From the NCBI GenBank assembly GCA_027563935.2, contig CM050449.1:9018001-9082000 (forward strand): 64,000 nt of DNA, in the 5' to 3' direction. This DNA comes from Costus lasius. Taxonomy: Eukaryota; Streptophyta; Magnoliopsida; Zingiberales; Costaceae. A model generated the notes under the pieces. That model worked only from the letters and a program-made list of their open reading frames with translations, made no database searches and had not been told where the DNA came from. Of this stretch, positions 34,335 through 44,233 are shown piece after piece (within the stretch, counting starts at the first letter, position 1; each line of letters starts with the position of its first letter). The translations under genes and the position numbers were made by a program.

Positions 34335-34340
34335 TATAAA
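34335..34340 (+). promoter_or_regulatory. TATA box of the GARP/HHO gene
   Basis: TATAAA in the context GAGCTATAAAGTGG, 102 bp above the start codon at 34442, at the beginning of a GC-rich leader. Confidence 0.6.
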
Positions 34341-34441
34341 GTGGCCGCCCCTTCTCCAAGTGCTCCCACGCTTCTCACTCCGCTTCCGGCTGTGGTTCAA
34401 CGGCACAGAGTGCGAGAGGTCAGAGAGAGAGGGGGAGTGGA

Positions 34442-35852
34442 ATGGAGATGGGTTCATTGGAGAGGGAGATCGGCTTCGATCTGAAGCAGTTCGCCGCGAT
34501 AACCGCCTCCAGCTTCCTCAAGGAGGTGTCGGGCATGCAAAACGGAGAAGGGGTGGTGGCGGAGCTGGAGGTATTCGTGAGGAGACTAGAGGAGGAGAGA
34601 CGGAAGATCGAAGCTTTCAAAGGGCAGCTACCTTTTTGCATGCATTTACTTACCGATGGTCGGTTCGATCACACATGCCCCTTTTATGACCGACGCCAAA
34701 TCTTGGAAGTTTAATTTTGTGATTATTGATTGGTTTTACTGGTTGCAGTAATCGAGGCGTTCAAAAGGGAGTTGGAGAAATGCGGAGGCGTGAGATACAC
34801 ACGTATCTTCGGAGAATTAGTGCCTCTTAGGTTCAGATTCGAAGAGCGAGGGGTGAATCTGGAAACGGATGGGAAGGAGAAGATGAACTGGATGAGTTCG
34901 GCTCAGCCTTGGAGAGATAGCTCCTGCAAAAGGTATTGTGAGGCGGATAAAGTAAAGGAGGAGGTACGAATGTGACATTTTGGATTTTTTTTTTCTCAGA
35001 AAGAGATTGATTTGTTTCATTGTTATGGTTAAGATGGAATCCTCTTTTCATCGGAATTTTCAAATCGCAGGTAGGTGGAGAGCTCAATCACATCTGGAAC
35101 CAGGAAAACATGTTATGGGAATCCAAGAGCCTGATCGATGGCGGTGCCGCATTTGTGCCGTTCATAGGCGTTCCGAGCTCAGAGGACGCTGCTGCAATGG
35201 CCAAAATCCTCGCTCTCCCCGCTCTTTCTGTTGACTCCGCCTCAATCGGCACCAGTAGGGCTTCGGATTTAGATCCGGCACTGTTCCCTGGGCCGCCGCA
35301 GAGGAAAGCGAGGCGTTGCTGGTCGCCGGAGCTGCACAACAGGTTCCTCCTCGCCCTTGATCAGCTCGGTGGCGCACAAGGTTTAATCGCAATCTCGATC
35401 CCCTTGCTTCTCAACCCAAACAAAAAAAAAGAACACCGATTTCATTCTGTAATCAATGACAATATGCCAAGTTGAGCTTCAGAATCGTGATTTATTTTGA
35501 AAATCGTCCCTTCAAATTGTCTTGTATTGAATTAGATCACGGATCGTATTATTAGGTAAAATTGGTAAACTTGTTTAATTCTTCTTCCCGCAGTGGCTAC
35601 ACCTAAGCAGATCAGAGAACTCATGGATGTGGATGACCTCACCAACGATGAAGTGAAGAGCCATCTGCAGGTGAGTTCTTAGCTACATGACCATCTATCT
35701 CATTGTTTGACTGGCTTCTACATTTGGCCCTCTCACAGATTTGCTTTGTCATTCTGTTTCAGAAACATCGGTTGTATGTTCGTCGAGCACCTAAATCTTC
35801 AGATTCTGTGGAACAACCTGTTGAAGTGGCCGGAACAGTATCATTTTTTTGA
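34442..35852 (+). CDS. GARP/MYB-like transcription factor, NIGT1/HHO family, truncated C-terminus
   Basis: Five coding exons (34442-34658, 34749-34963, 35071-35380, 35594-35670, 35763-35852) give 302 residues. The N-terminal block [19 protein letters not shown], then [19 protein letters not shown], is the HHO-type coiled-coil domain. The GARP DNA-binding domain spans about 223-281: [55 protein letters not shown]. In nitrate and phosphate signalling the family represses transporter and starvation genes; that role here is inferred. Oddities: DVDD replaces the usual KVDG in the GARP loop, and a TGA at 35850-35852 ends the protein 21 residues after the DNA-binding domain although the family's C-terminal motif is still readable beyond it. 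Start: the first ATG; a second Met two codons later is equally possible. Confidence 0.85.
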
Positions 35853-35995
35853 CGAGCTTCACATCAGAGTGTGCAGCTATCTGGTTCTCCAGAGAGCTTG
35901 CTTCAGTTAGCACTGCCTTTCTGCGCCATCTCCGTCACCCGCAGAGATGGCTCTTCCAGGAAGATGGTAAACGGAAGAGTAATTGCTGGAAATAA
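35853..35995 (+). pseudogene. Untranslated remnant of the HHO C-terminus
   Basis: In the frame of exon 5, beyond the TGA, the sequence reads HQSVQLSGSPESLLQLA, which parallels the family's SQSGSPQGPLQL motif. Further on, the family's acidic EDGKSESYSWK-like end is found only in another frame, as EDGKRKSNCWK followed by TAA at 35993-35995. So the ancestral tail carries one nonsense change and at least one frameshift. An alternative is an unannotated splice that skips the stop, but no good GT-AG pair is obvious. Confidence 0.65.
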
Positions 35996-35999
35996 GGAA

Positions 36000-37663
36000 T
36001 TTTGCTGCTAAAAATAATTATGAATAATTTTATCTTATACAGGTAGAGTATACAAAAACGAGGCTTAGGTTTGTGTTAGAGACTTTTTTTTTTTTCAAAC
36101 ATAAATTTTTATTTTTATATTATTAATATTATGTTTCGATATAAAATTAGGAGAAAAGAATGAAAAATATATTGAATGCAGTAGTATTTTTCGTCTAGAC
36201 TCAATATGTTTTTTATTATTCCTCTTAATTTTTTGTTTTAAAAAATACACAGGTAATATGTTTAATTTTAAAAAAAATAAAAAATTACTCTAACGTATCG
36301 TTATGAATATCTCCCACCATTTATCCGCACTCAAAAAATACATAAGTGATGTTGGGAAGGAGTACAATCTTTTTATAAATTATTGTTATAGAAATTAAAT
36401 AGTGAGATTGACGCTCATCTTGTCATACTAAAAGTTGGAATGATCCAATTTTTTATGCTCAAGATACTCTAGCATTTTTTTAATTTTTTTAAGAAAAATA
36501 TTTAGTTGAAATACTTAAATAGGTCTAGCTAAAATTGTTATTGAAAGTGAAAATTTATTCAATTTAGTAAAAAAAAAAAATTAGAAAAGCACATAAATCT
36601 TTCAACTATAGTAGTAGATTTTGCTGATTTTTAGTTTACTTTGCTATTATTATGAATCCAACACTTGGATTAAATAGTCCATAAGTTTTATAGAATAATA
36701 TTATGTAAATATAGAATCTAATTAGATTAGATTTTCAGTAAAAAAAAACATGATTGTTTATTTTTAGAAGAAAAATTCAATATTTATCAAACTAAAATAG
36801 CCTTGCAATTAATTCAAGTATGAGAAATAGTACTTATAGAACACATAGAATTTATAATTTTATTTAATTGATGTTTTATTTAGAAAATAAAATGTCGAAT
36901 TAATATAGTTGCTTATAACGCTGGCTGGATGCTAAAAATCAATTATGCGGATTTTTTTTATTTAAATGTTGTAAAAGATACAAAGGTAGCCTAATAGTAA
37001 TAGATGTGGTCTAAAATAATATTTTTATAAAATATATAATAGTAATACTTTCCAAAAAAATTTGCGCAAGATGGTAAAATAAACTCATGATGGAATCTAA
37101 GACAATTTATTTATTAAACAATCTAAATCTTGCTTTTTAAGTTTTTTAAAATTTAATTCTCTAAAATTCTGAAAAAATTAATTTTTAATATGTCAGTTGT
37201 CACATGGCTATGGATCATAGGAGGCGGCTAGAGCCTAGAGAGGAGGCACATGGGTGTAGTCTAAGTCATGCAAGTCAGCTAGGGTACGTAAGTCAAGTCA
37301 AACTTAATTTGAATAATGTTAATTAGGTAAACTACAATATTGGGTCAACTCAAAAACCTCTTTTCTAATAGAGCCCTACCTTGCCCTTAGATTTCGTAAG
37401 AATGATTCGAATGAATTTATAAGCTAATATCTCATCATACTTACAAAAACATCCCTACAATACAAAACTATACTCAACTAGTATCTCTAAAATTAAGAAT
37501 ATTACCAATATGTACATTCCTAATACATGACTAATTTTACAGCCCAAATTGGGCCAACACACAATGTGTTAAATCTAGCATCACTTATTATCGAATCAAT
37601 ATGTTGTAGGCAATCTATGACTCACATGTGATTTGGATAAGCTAATCAAATGCATAGATCATA
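36000..37663. other. AT-rich intergenic region
   Basis: More than 1.6 kb without credible coding sequence. It is the insertion site of the gypsy element that follows. Confidence 0.5.
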
Positions 37664-37668
37664 CTTGA

Positions 37669-39447
37669 TGTGATGCTTCCGGGATTTAGCACAAATCCCA
37701 AAGCACACCGAGATGGAGCGATGATGGGACCCCTCGGCCGTGATGGACGACTCGGGTGTGCGATCGTGTCACTGAGGCTGACACAAGTCCACAGGGCGAG
37801 GATCGAGTCAAACCACGGAGTGTGGGTTCACACGTGGATGTGGGCTTCTGACTCGACCCATGGACCCCGGACCCTCTCGCACGAGCTTGCGAGCGTGTGC
37901 ATCGAAGAGGGTCAACTGTGGGGCGATTCTGAGGTCTAATCGACCCCGAACCGGCACTGAACCATCCTTCCAGGCTGAACCGAACCGGTTCAGCCGGTTC
38001 AGACCGGTGTACAGTGCACGCGCGCGTGGAAGAGGGGAATTTCCCCTGTTTCTCTTTCAGCGCCGTGATCGACGCCGTCCGCCGTCGATTGCGCCACCTG
38101 GAAGCACGCCCGCCGGATTTGGAAGGTGGCCGGAGGTGCGGGCTGGCGTGGCGACGAGGACGACGGAGTTTGAAGGCTGGGACTCCTACGTGGACGAGCC
38201 TAGGGCGACGATTGGAGGTCGCCCCGGTGGAAGCGAGATCTCCGGCCAATCACCGGCGGAGATCGCGGTTGCGTGGCGACGAGGATGGAAATCCCATCCT
38301 CGTCGAGGGGAGGTTGCGATCAAGCCAATTGGGAGCTTGAGCAAGGTCTGGCGACGACGAATCTTCGGCGAGATCTAGATCTGAAAACAGAGTCTGCTTC
38401 TTCTTCGTCGGCGACGAGGCTCCGGCCACGGACTCGTCGGCAAGGGCTCTCAGATCAACTCACCGGTGCCTTGAGGTAAGGAAGGGTTCATCTCTTCCGG
38501 CGCCGGCAGCCAGACGCGGGAGTGCGATCGGATTTTCCGATCGCCGGTTCGACGCAGCCACAGCTTCCATTGGGTTCGATTTCTCGTCAGCGGCGGCTTC
38601 TCCGGCGACAATACTCCGGCGGCGACTTCTCCATTCACGGACGACCAGATCCCGACCCGCCGGCGCAGCTCCGGTGGCCGGACGGTGACGGACGAGAGAG
38701 GGGATCATTCCCCTGTTTCGGCCGAGCGCCGACTCTGGTTCGGACGCGAGCGGGAAGAGGGAGAGAAGGTTTGTCGCGCGTGTTCGCGCGCGCGTCTCGC
38801 TTCGTCTCCGACCGGACGTTCCGACGCAGCTTCTCGGAGGATCTCGGTGGGCTCGGCTCGTGGAGTGGTGGCACGCTACAAGGGTAAACCCTCCCCAGAT
38901 CTATCGTGTGTAGTGGTAGTAGGACGGTTTTCTCGTGTGTAGTGGATAGAGACTTTACCGCCGTCCGGACTTTGTGTGGCTTTTCGTCCGGACCGTTCTT
39001 TGCGTTATCTGCGCCCGCATATGTGTAGTGCGGGTTGTGCTTAATTGTAGGTACTGCTTGCTTGCCTGCAAAGTCCAGGACGTGTGTGCCGGCACCCTTG
39101 AAGGTGTTCGCCACCGTCCCCTTGTGATTGATTGAGGCCGCGCCGGTGCCTATCTCGGCTGTGTAGAGAAAGGAGCGCGGGTTGAGGGAATTTCTGTGAG
39201 TGCAAAGTGTTTTGTAGAGTCTCCATCACTTTGACACAGTTGAGAGATTTGTATTCGTGTCCGAGGGGCGGTATTCATACCGAACCCTTCGCGCACGTGG
39301 TGTGAGGACTTGTAAAGTGCTGGGCCAGCTTCCGCAACGCGATCCTAACCGGTCGCGGGCCACTCTAGTGTAGGGCTGAGATCTCCGTGAGGGGATCTGC
39401 CAGTTGTGGTTAAATTTATTATTAAAAAAATAAATTTGCCCATAACA
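37669..39447 (+). repeat. 5' LTR of the Galadriel-like element
   Basis: Begins TGTGATGCTTCCGGG and ends TTTGCCCATAACA. It includes the palindromic stretch GAACCGGTTCAGCCGGTTC. ORFs on both strands in this GC-rich block recur in the 3' LTR and are shadows. Confidence 0.95.
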
Positions 39448-39450
39448 AAC

Positions 39451-39462
39451 CGGTATCAGAGC
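39451..39462 (+). promoter_or_regulatory. Primer-binding site (initiator Met-tRNA)
   Basis: CGGTATCAGAGC, three bases after the 5' LTR. It matches the complement of the plant initiator Met-tRNA 3' end except for its first base (usually TGG). Confidence 0.85.
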
Positions 39463-39688
39463 TTAAGTTTGTGTAAGTTTATTGTCAGGGATATCGACGT
39501 CGGTGTACGCTGTTTGGAGGGTGCGTACGTCGGTGCCTAGCGCCGGGGCGTAGTCTCTCATCCTCTTCACTGATCGCTCAGTTCCGACACAGACCGAGCA
39601 CTACTTAGCTCTTTTCAGTGCACCCAGAGGTCAGACCATCAGATCTCATTCCACCAGCAGAACTTCAGAGTTACTTCTCACAATCACA

Positions 39689-42600
39689 ATGGTAACAGCT
39701 GCAGAGCGCATCTCCCACTTGGAGACTGCGATAGGGAACTTTGATGGAGACGCTACGATCATGGAGCGTCTCGAGGCACTTCGGTCGGCGGTCGAGTCCG
39801 TTGGGACCCGCCTGGATTCTGAGTTGGCACGTCTCTCCAGTGCCCTTGGTGGACTTGCATTGGAGGTGGCTGGTTTGAAGGGGCAGGCTGCTGCCCGTGC
39901 TTCTACTTCAGCCGCAGGCGCTGGGAGTTCCCAGCCGCAGACCACTAGAGTGCGTGTTCCCGAGCCCTCTACTTTTAGTGGGGTACGCAGTGCAAAGGAA
40001 CTTGAGAATTTCCTTTGGGACATGGAGCAGTATTTTCGGACTGCTCAGGTGCCTGATTATGAGAGAGCGCAGTTGTGTTCGGCATATCTGACAGGTGACG
40101 CCAAGCTCTGGTGGCGTACCTTAGTGACCCCTCCGGGAGAAGAGGTGCCACGTGACATCTCATGGGATGAGTTGAAAGCTGAACTGAAGAACCAGTTCCT
40201 GCCGACACACACTTCAAAGACTGCTAGAGACTCTTTGCATAAGATCAGACACACGGGGACAGTTCGTGAGTATGTTCGAGCTTACTCTGCCGCCATGCTC
40301 GAAATACCACGAATGGAAGAAGAGGATCGCTTGTACTTCTTCTTAGAGAGGATGCAGACATGGGCACAGTTGGAAGTTAGGAGACATAGCCCATTAACTC
40401 TCAAAGAGGCTATGGCCGTAGCTGATTCCTTAGTGGATTTGAGGGATAGGAAGCAATCTGCCCCTATCTCCTCTGGTCCATCTAAGTCACGTTCCCCTCA
40501 GAGGAATAAGGGGAAGCGTCCAGCTCCAGGACCCAAGGGTGGGTATAAGAAGAAGCAGGGAAAAGGAGGAGATACCTCTTCAGGAACCGGTCAGAAGAAA
40601 GCTACACCAGCCGGTTCTCCTCCTAGGGGCGCTCCCAAGCAGCAGCTGAAGTGTTTTCTTTGCCGAGGTCCTCATCGCATGCGTGATTGTCCTCGGGGAG
40701 ATACACTTGCAGCTATTGTTCAGCGGGAGGCTGCCCACTCTGAAGATCCTCTGATCACTGTGAATCCTTTGGTGATCAATGCCATTGCTACTTCCACCAC
40801 AATGAAGACCAAGTTGATGTACGTGGAGATGAGGGTGAACTCACATCGAGTTCATGCCATGATCGATAGTGGTGCATCTCATGTTTTTGTGGCTCATGGC
40901 ATGGCGACGCGGCTTGGGCTGAGCATGTCCCCTGCTCAGGACCGCTTCAAGACGATCAACGCTGAGGAGCGGCAGATCGCAGGAATATCCTATGATGTTC
41001 CTCTTGTCTTCGGGGAGTGGAAGGGTAAGAACCATGTACGCGTGGTTCAGATGGACGATTATGATGTCATCGTCGGCTTGGAGTTGATACAGAAGATGAA
41101 GGCTGCTATAGTCCCTCATCTAAAGGGTGTCCAGGTGATGGATGAGAGATACCCTTGTTTCGTTCGTTGCCTACAGTTGGCTGGGTCAGATAAGTCAGTA
41201 CGACCAGGGAAGGCTCAGAGTACATTCATATCGGCTGCTACTCTTGAGACAGGCTTACGTCGGGTCGAGCGGACCTTTCTGGCTACATGGGTGACGGCCC
41301 CTGTAGAAGGTCCAGACGACGTACCAACGGAAGTGAAGAATTTACTTGAGGAGTTCCAGGATCTTCTTCCGCCTGAGCTACCTAAGGAGTTTCCTCCCAG
41401 ACGTGCGATTGATCACCGCATTGAGTTGGTTCCTGGGGCAGCTCCTTCTTTCCGACCCCCATACCGCATGCCTCCTGCAGAGCTCGTAGAGTTGAGGAAG
41501 CAGTTGGATGAACTCTTGGCAGCTGGGTTCATCCAACCCTCCAAGTCTCCATTTGGTGCTCCTGTGCTGTTTCAAAAGAAAAAGGACGGTAGTCTTCGCT
41601 TCTGTGTTGACTACCGTGCCTTAAATAAGATCACCATCAGGAACAGATACCCGATTCCACATATCCAAGACCTCATTGACAGACTAGCGGGCGCTACTGT
41701 CTTCACCAAGCTTGATTTGAGATCAGGCTATTGGCAGGTCCGCATAGCTGAGGGAGATGAGGCGAAGACAGCCTGTGTCACCCGGTATGGCGCCTACGAG
41801 TTCTTGGTTATGCCATTCGGCTTAACCAATGCGCCGGCTACCTTCTCCCACCTGATGAACAATGTTCTGACACAGTTACTCGACGATTTTGTTGTCGTCT
41901 ACCTTGATGATATCGTGGTGTACTCGGCCACGATGGAGGAGCATTTACAGCATCTGAGATTGGTGTTTCAGAGACTGAGGGAACACCAGCTGTATGTGAA
42001 GAGGGAGAAATGCTCCTTTGCTGCTTCTGAGATCCAGTTTCTGGGCCATGTGGTAGGCCATGGCACTGTCCAGATGGATCCTGAGAAGGTGCGTGCCATC
42101 GTCGAGTGGACCGCACCTACTTCCCCTACTGAGCTCCGATCTTTCCTGGGAGTGGCGAATTTCTACAGGAAATTTATCCAGGATTACTCCAAGATCGCAG
42201 CTCCTCTTTCTGACCTCCTGAGGAAGGAGACTCCATGGCTATGGCAAGAACGGCATCAGACTGCGTTTGCAGAGTTGAAACGCAGGATAGCCAGTGAGCC
42301 GGTTCTTCGTATGCCGGACTTCAGTCGGCCCTTTGAGGTCCATACCGATGCCTCTGACAGAGCGATCGGTGGAGTGCTCCTACAGGAGGGGCACCCAGTG
42401 GCATTTGAGAGCCGAAAGTTAAGTCCGGTGGAGCAGCGTTACTCAGCTCACGAGAAGGAGATGGTCGCCGTGATCCACTGCCTTCGAGTTTGGCGCATCT
42501 ATCTTCTCGATAGCGCTTTCGTAGTGAAGACGGATAATGTCGCCAACACATATTTCGCTACGCAGAAAAAGCTTTCACCTAAACAAGTGAGATGGCAGGA

Positions 42601-44233
42601 GTTCCTCGCTGAATTTGACTTCACCTGGGAGCACAGACCGGGGCGCTCCAACGTGGTTCCAGATGCTCTCAGCAGGATGTGCACTGTGGTGCTTGCTTCT
42701 ATATCGAGGATTGAGGGTGATCTCCTCGATCGCATTCGGCAAGCTGCTGCTCTCGACGCCAAATACCAGCAGCTGATCGCCGACGTGCGAGAAGGCAAGG
42801 TTCGTCGTTACTATCTTCAGGGCGACGACCTTCTGATAGCCGAGGGCGGTCGGCCACTTGTTCCGGCGACTAGCGGACTTCGACGCGAGTTATTGCGAGA
42901 GCTTCACGACACGGCATGGAGTGGACATCCGGGACAGTGCAGGATGCTGATTCTATTATCCCGATCTTGTTATTGGCCCTCCATGCGAGCTGATGTCGAT
43001 CATTATGTCCGCACCTGCTTGATCTGCCAGCAGGATAAAGTCGATAGGAGGCGCGAAGCTGGATTGTTACAGCCTCTTCCCATTCCGGAACGACCATGGA
43101 CTTCAGTTTCCATGGATTTTATTACTGGGTTACCGAAGGTCGAAGGGAAGGCTTCTATCTTTGTTGTGGTGGACAGGTTCTCTAAGTACTCTGTGTTCAT
43201 CGCAGCACCTGAGCCTTGTTCAGCCAAGGAGACGGCTGACCTATTCTTCAAGCATGTGGTGAAGCTTTTTGGGCTTCCTCTAGACATTGTTTCTGACAGA
43301 GATGCCAGGTTCACTGGTAACTTCTGGACGTCCTTGTTCAAGACTCTTAGTTCCGAGCTTAAGTTTTCGACAGCGAACCATCCTCAGACCGATGGCCAGA
43401 CGGAGAGGATAAATGCACTACTTGAAGAATACCTTCGTCACTTCGTGTCGGCAAGCCAGCGCAACTGGGTGTCTCTCCTCGACACGGCGCAGTTTGCCTA
43501 CAACTTGCAGCAGTCTTCAGCGACCGGCAAGACACCATTTGAGTTGGTGTTAGGACGACAGCCTCTCACCCCCGCTGATGTTGTGCAGCCCACCGATGGT
43601 GAGTGCCCAGCAGCCTATCGGGTTGCGAGAGATCATGCCGAGGTGCTCCAGGAGGCTCGTGATAGCTTAGAGCACGCTCCAAGAAGGATGCTGCATTATG
43701 CCAATCAGAGTAGACGCGATGAACAGTTCGAAGTTGGGGATCTTGTGCTTCTAAAGTTGACACCTCAGATGTGGAGAAAGATCTCAGCCAAGACTGCGCA
43801 TCGCAGCCTTATTCAGAGATATGAGGGACCTTTCGAGGTCTTGAGACGGGTTGGTGCTGTAGCCTACAGGCTGAAACTTCCCGACAGATTAAAGCTTCAT
43901 CCGACCTTTCATGTGAGCTTTTTGAAAAAGTTTCATACCGACGAGACCGACCCCAGTCGCTCTCAGGGGCGTCGGGCTCCTCCTAGTGTTCGGGCAGAGT
44001 TTGATAAAAAGATTGAAAAGATTTTGAATCACAAAACACTCGGACAGTATAGGAGGAACAGGCGGATGGAATTTCTTGTGCAGTGGGAAGGAACACCCAT
44101 AGAAGAAGCTAAGTGGGAGAAAGCTTCTGATTTGTGGCAGTTTGAAGAGGAGTTGAAGCTTTATATGGACAGCCTGTCGTCGAGGGCGACGACGAACTTG
44201 GGTGGGGGAGTATGTGATGCTCCCGGGATTTAG
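39689..44233 (+). CDS. Gag-Pol polyprotein with chromodomain, intact
   Basis: One uninterrupted frame of 1514 residues. In order: a Gag with FLWDMEQYFRTAQVPDYERA and WDELKAELKNQFLP; a zinc knuckle CFLCRGPHRMRDC near 322-334; an aspartic protease with DSGASHVFV near 393; a reverse transcriptase with YLDD near 738-741; RNase H with TDASDRAIGGVLL and YSAHEKEM; an integrase zinc finger H-H-C-C from about 1073 to 1110; an integrase core with MDFITGLP, SDRDARFTGNFW and TDGQTERIN (the D, D, E residues); a GPFEVLRRVG region; and a C-terminal chromodomain around 1430-1495 with FLVQWEGTPIEEAKWE. The stop codon lies 21 bp inside the 3' LTR, so the last residues (CDAPGI) come from LTR sequence. There is no frameshift between gag and pol. 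All catalytic residues that I can check are present. Confidence 0.95.
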   Translation: MVTAAERISHLETAIGNFDGDATIMERLEALRSAVESVGTRLDSELARLSSALGGLALEVAGLKGQAAARASTSAAGAGSSQPQTTRVRVPEPSTFSGVRSAKELENFLWDMEQYFRTAQVPDYERAQLCSAYLTGDAKLWWRTLVTPPGEEVPRDISWDELKAELKNQFLPTHTSKTARDSLHKIRHTGTVREYVRAYSAAMLEIPRMEEEDRLYFFLERMQTWAQLEVRRHSPLTLKEAMAVADSLVDLRDRKQSAPISSGPSKSRSPQRNKGKRPAPGPKGGYKKKQGKGGDTSSGTGQKKATPAGSPPRGAPKQQLKCFLCRGPHRMRDCPRGDTLAAIVQREAAHSEDPLITVNPLVINAIATSTTMKTKLMYVEMRVNSHRVHAMIDSGASHVFVAHGMATRLGLSMSPAQDRFKTINAEERQIAGISYDVPLVFGEWKGKNHVRVVQMDDYDVIVGLELIQKMKAAIVPHLKGVQVMDERYPCFVRCLQLAGSDKSVRPGKAQSTFISAATLETGLRRVERTFLATWVTAPVEGPDDVPTEVKNLLEEFQDLLPPELPKEFPPRRAIDHRIELVPGAAPSFRPPYRMPPAELVELRKQLDELLAAGFIQPSKSPFGAPVLFQKKKDGSLRFCVDYRALNKITIRNRYPIPHIQDLIDRLAGATVFTKLDLRSGYWQVRIAEGDEAKTACVTRYGAYEFLVMPFGLTNAPATFSHLMNNVLTQLLDDFVVVYLDDIVVYSATMEEHLQHLRLVFQRLREHQLYVKREKCSFAASEIQFLGHVVGHGTVQMDPEKVRAIVEWTAPTSPTELRSFLGVANFYRKFIQDYSKIAAPLSDLLRKETPWLWQERHQTAFAELKRRIASEPVLRMPDFSRPFEVHTDASDRAIGGVLLQEGHPVAFESRKLSPVEQRYSAHEKEMVAVIHCLRVWRIYLLDSAFVVKTDNVANTYFATQKKLSPKQVRWQEFLAEFDFTWEHRPGRSNVVPDALSRMCTVVLASISRIEGDLLDRIRQAAALDAKYQQLIADVREGKVRRYYLQGDDLLIAEGGRPLVPATSGLRRELLRELHDTAWSGHPGQCRMLILLSRSCYWPSMRADVDHYVRTCLICQQDKVDRRREAGLLQPLPIPERPWTSVSMDFITGLPKVEGKASIFVVVDRFSKYSVFIAAPEPCSAKETADLFFKHVVKLFGLPLDIVSDRDARFTGNFWTSLFKTLSSELKFSTANHPQTDGQTERINALLEEYLRHFVSASQRNWVSLLDTAQFAYNLQQSSATGKTPFELVLGRQPLTPADVVQPTDGECPAAYRVARDHAEVLQEARDSLEHAPRRMLHYANQSRRDEQFEVGDLVLLKLTPQMWRKISAKTAHRSLIQRYEGPFEVLRRVGAVAYRLKLPDRLKLHPTFHVSFLKKFHTDETDPSRSQGRRAPPSVRAEFDKKIEKILNHKTLGQYRRNRRMEFLVQWEGTPIEEAKWEKASDLWQFEEELKLYMDSLSSRATTNLGGGVCDAPGI
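44199..44212 (+). promoter_or_regulatory. Polypurine tract
   Basis: GGGTGGGGGAGTA directly before the 3' LTR, the expected plus-strand primer site. It lies inside the reading frame of the polyprotein. Confidence 0.8.

Noticed and set aside
37670..39229. Several ORFs of 60-190 codons in the 5' LTR
   Set aside because: The same ORFs recur in the 3' LTR, are GC-driven and match no additional retroviral gene.
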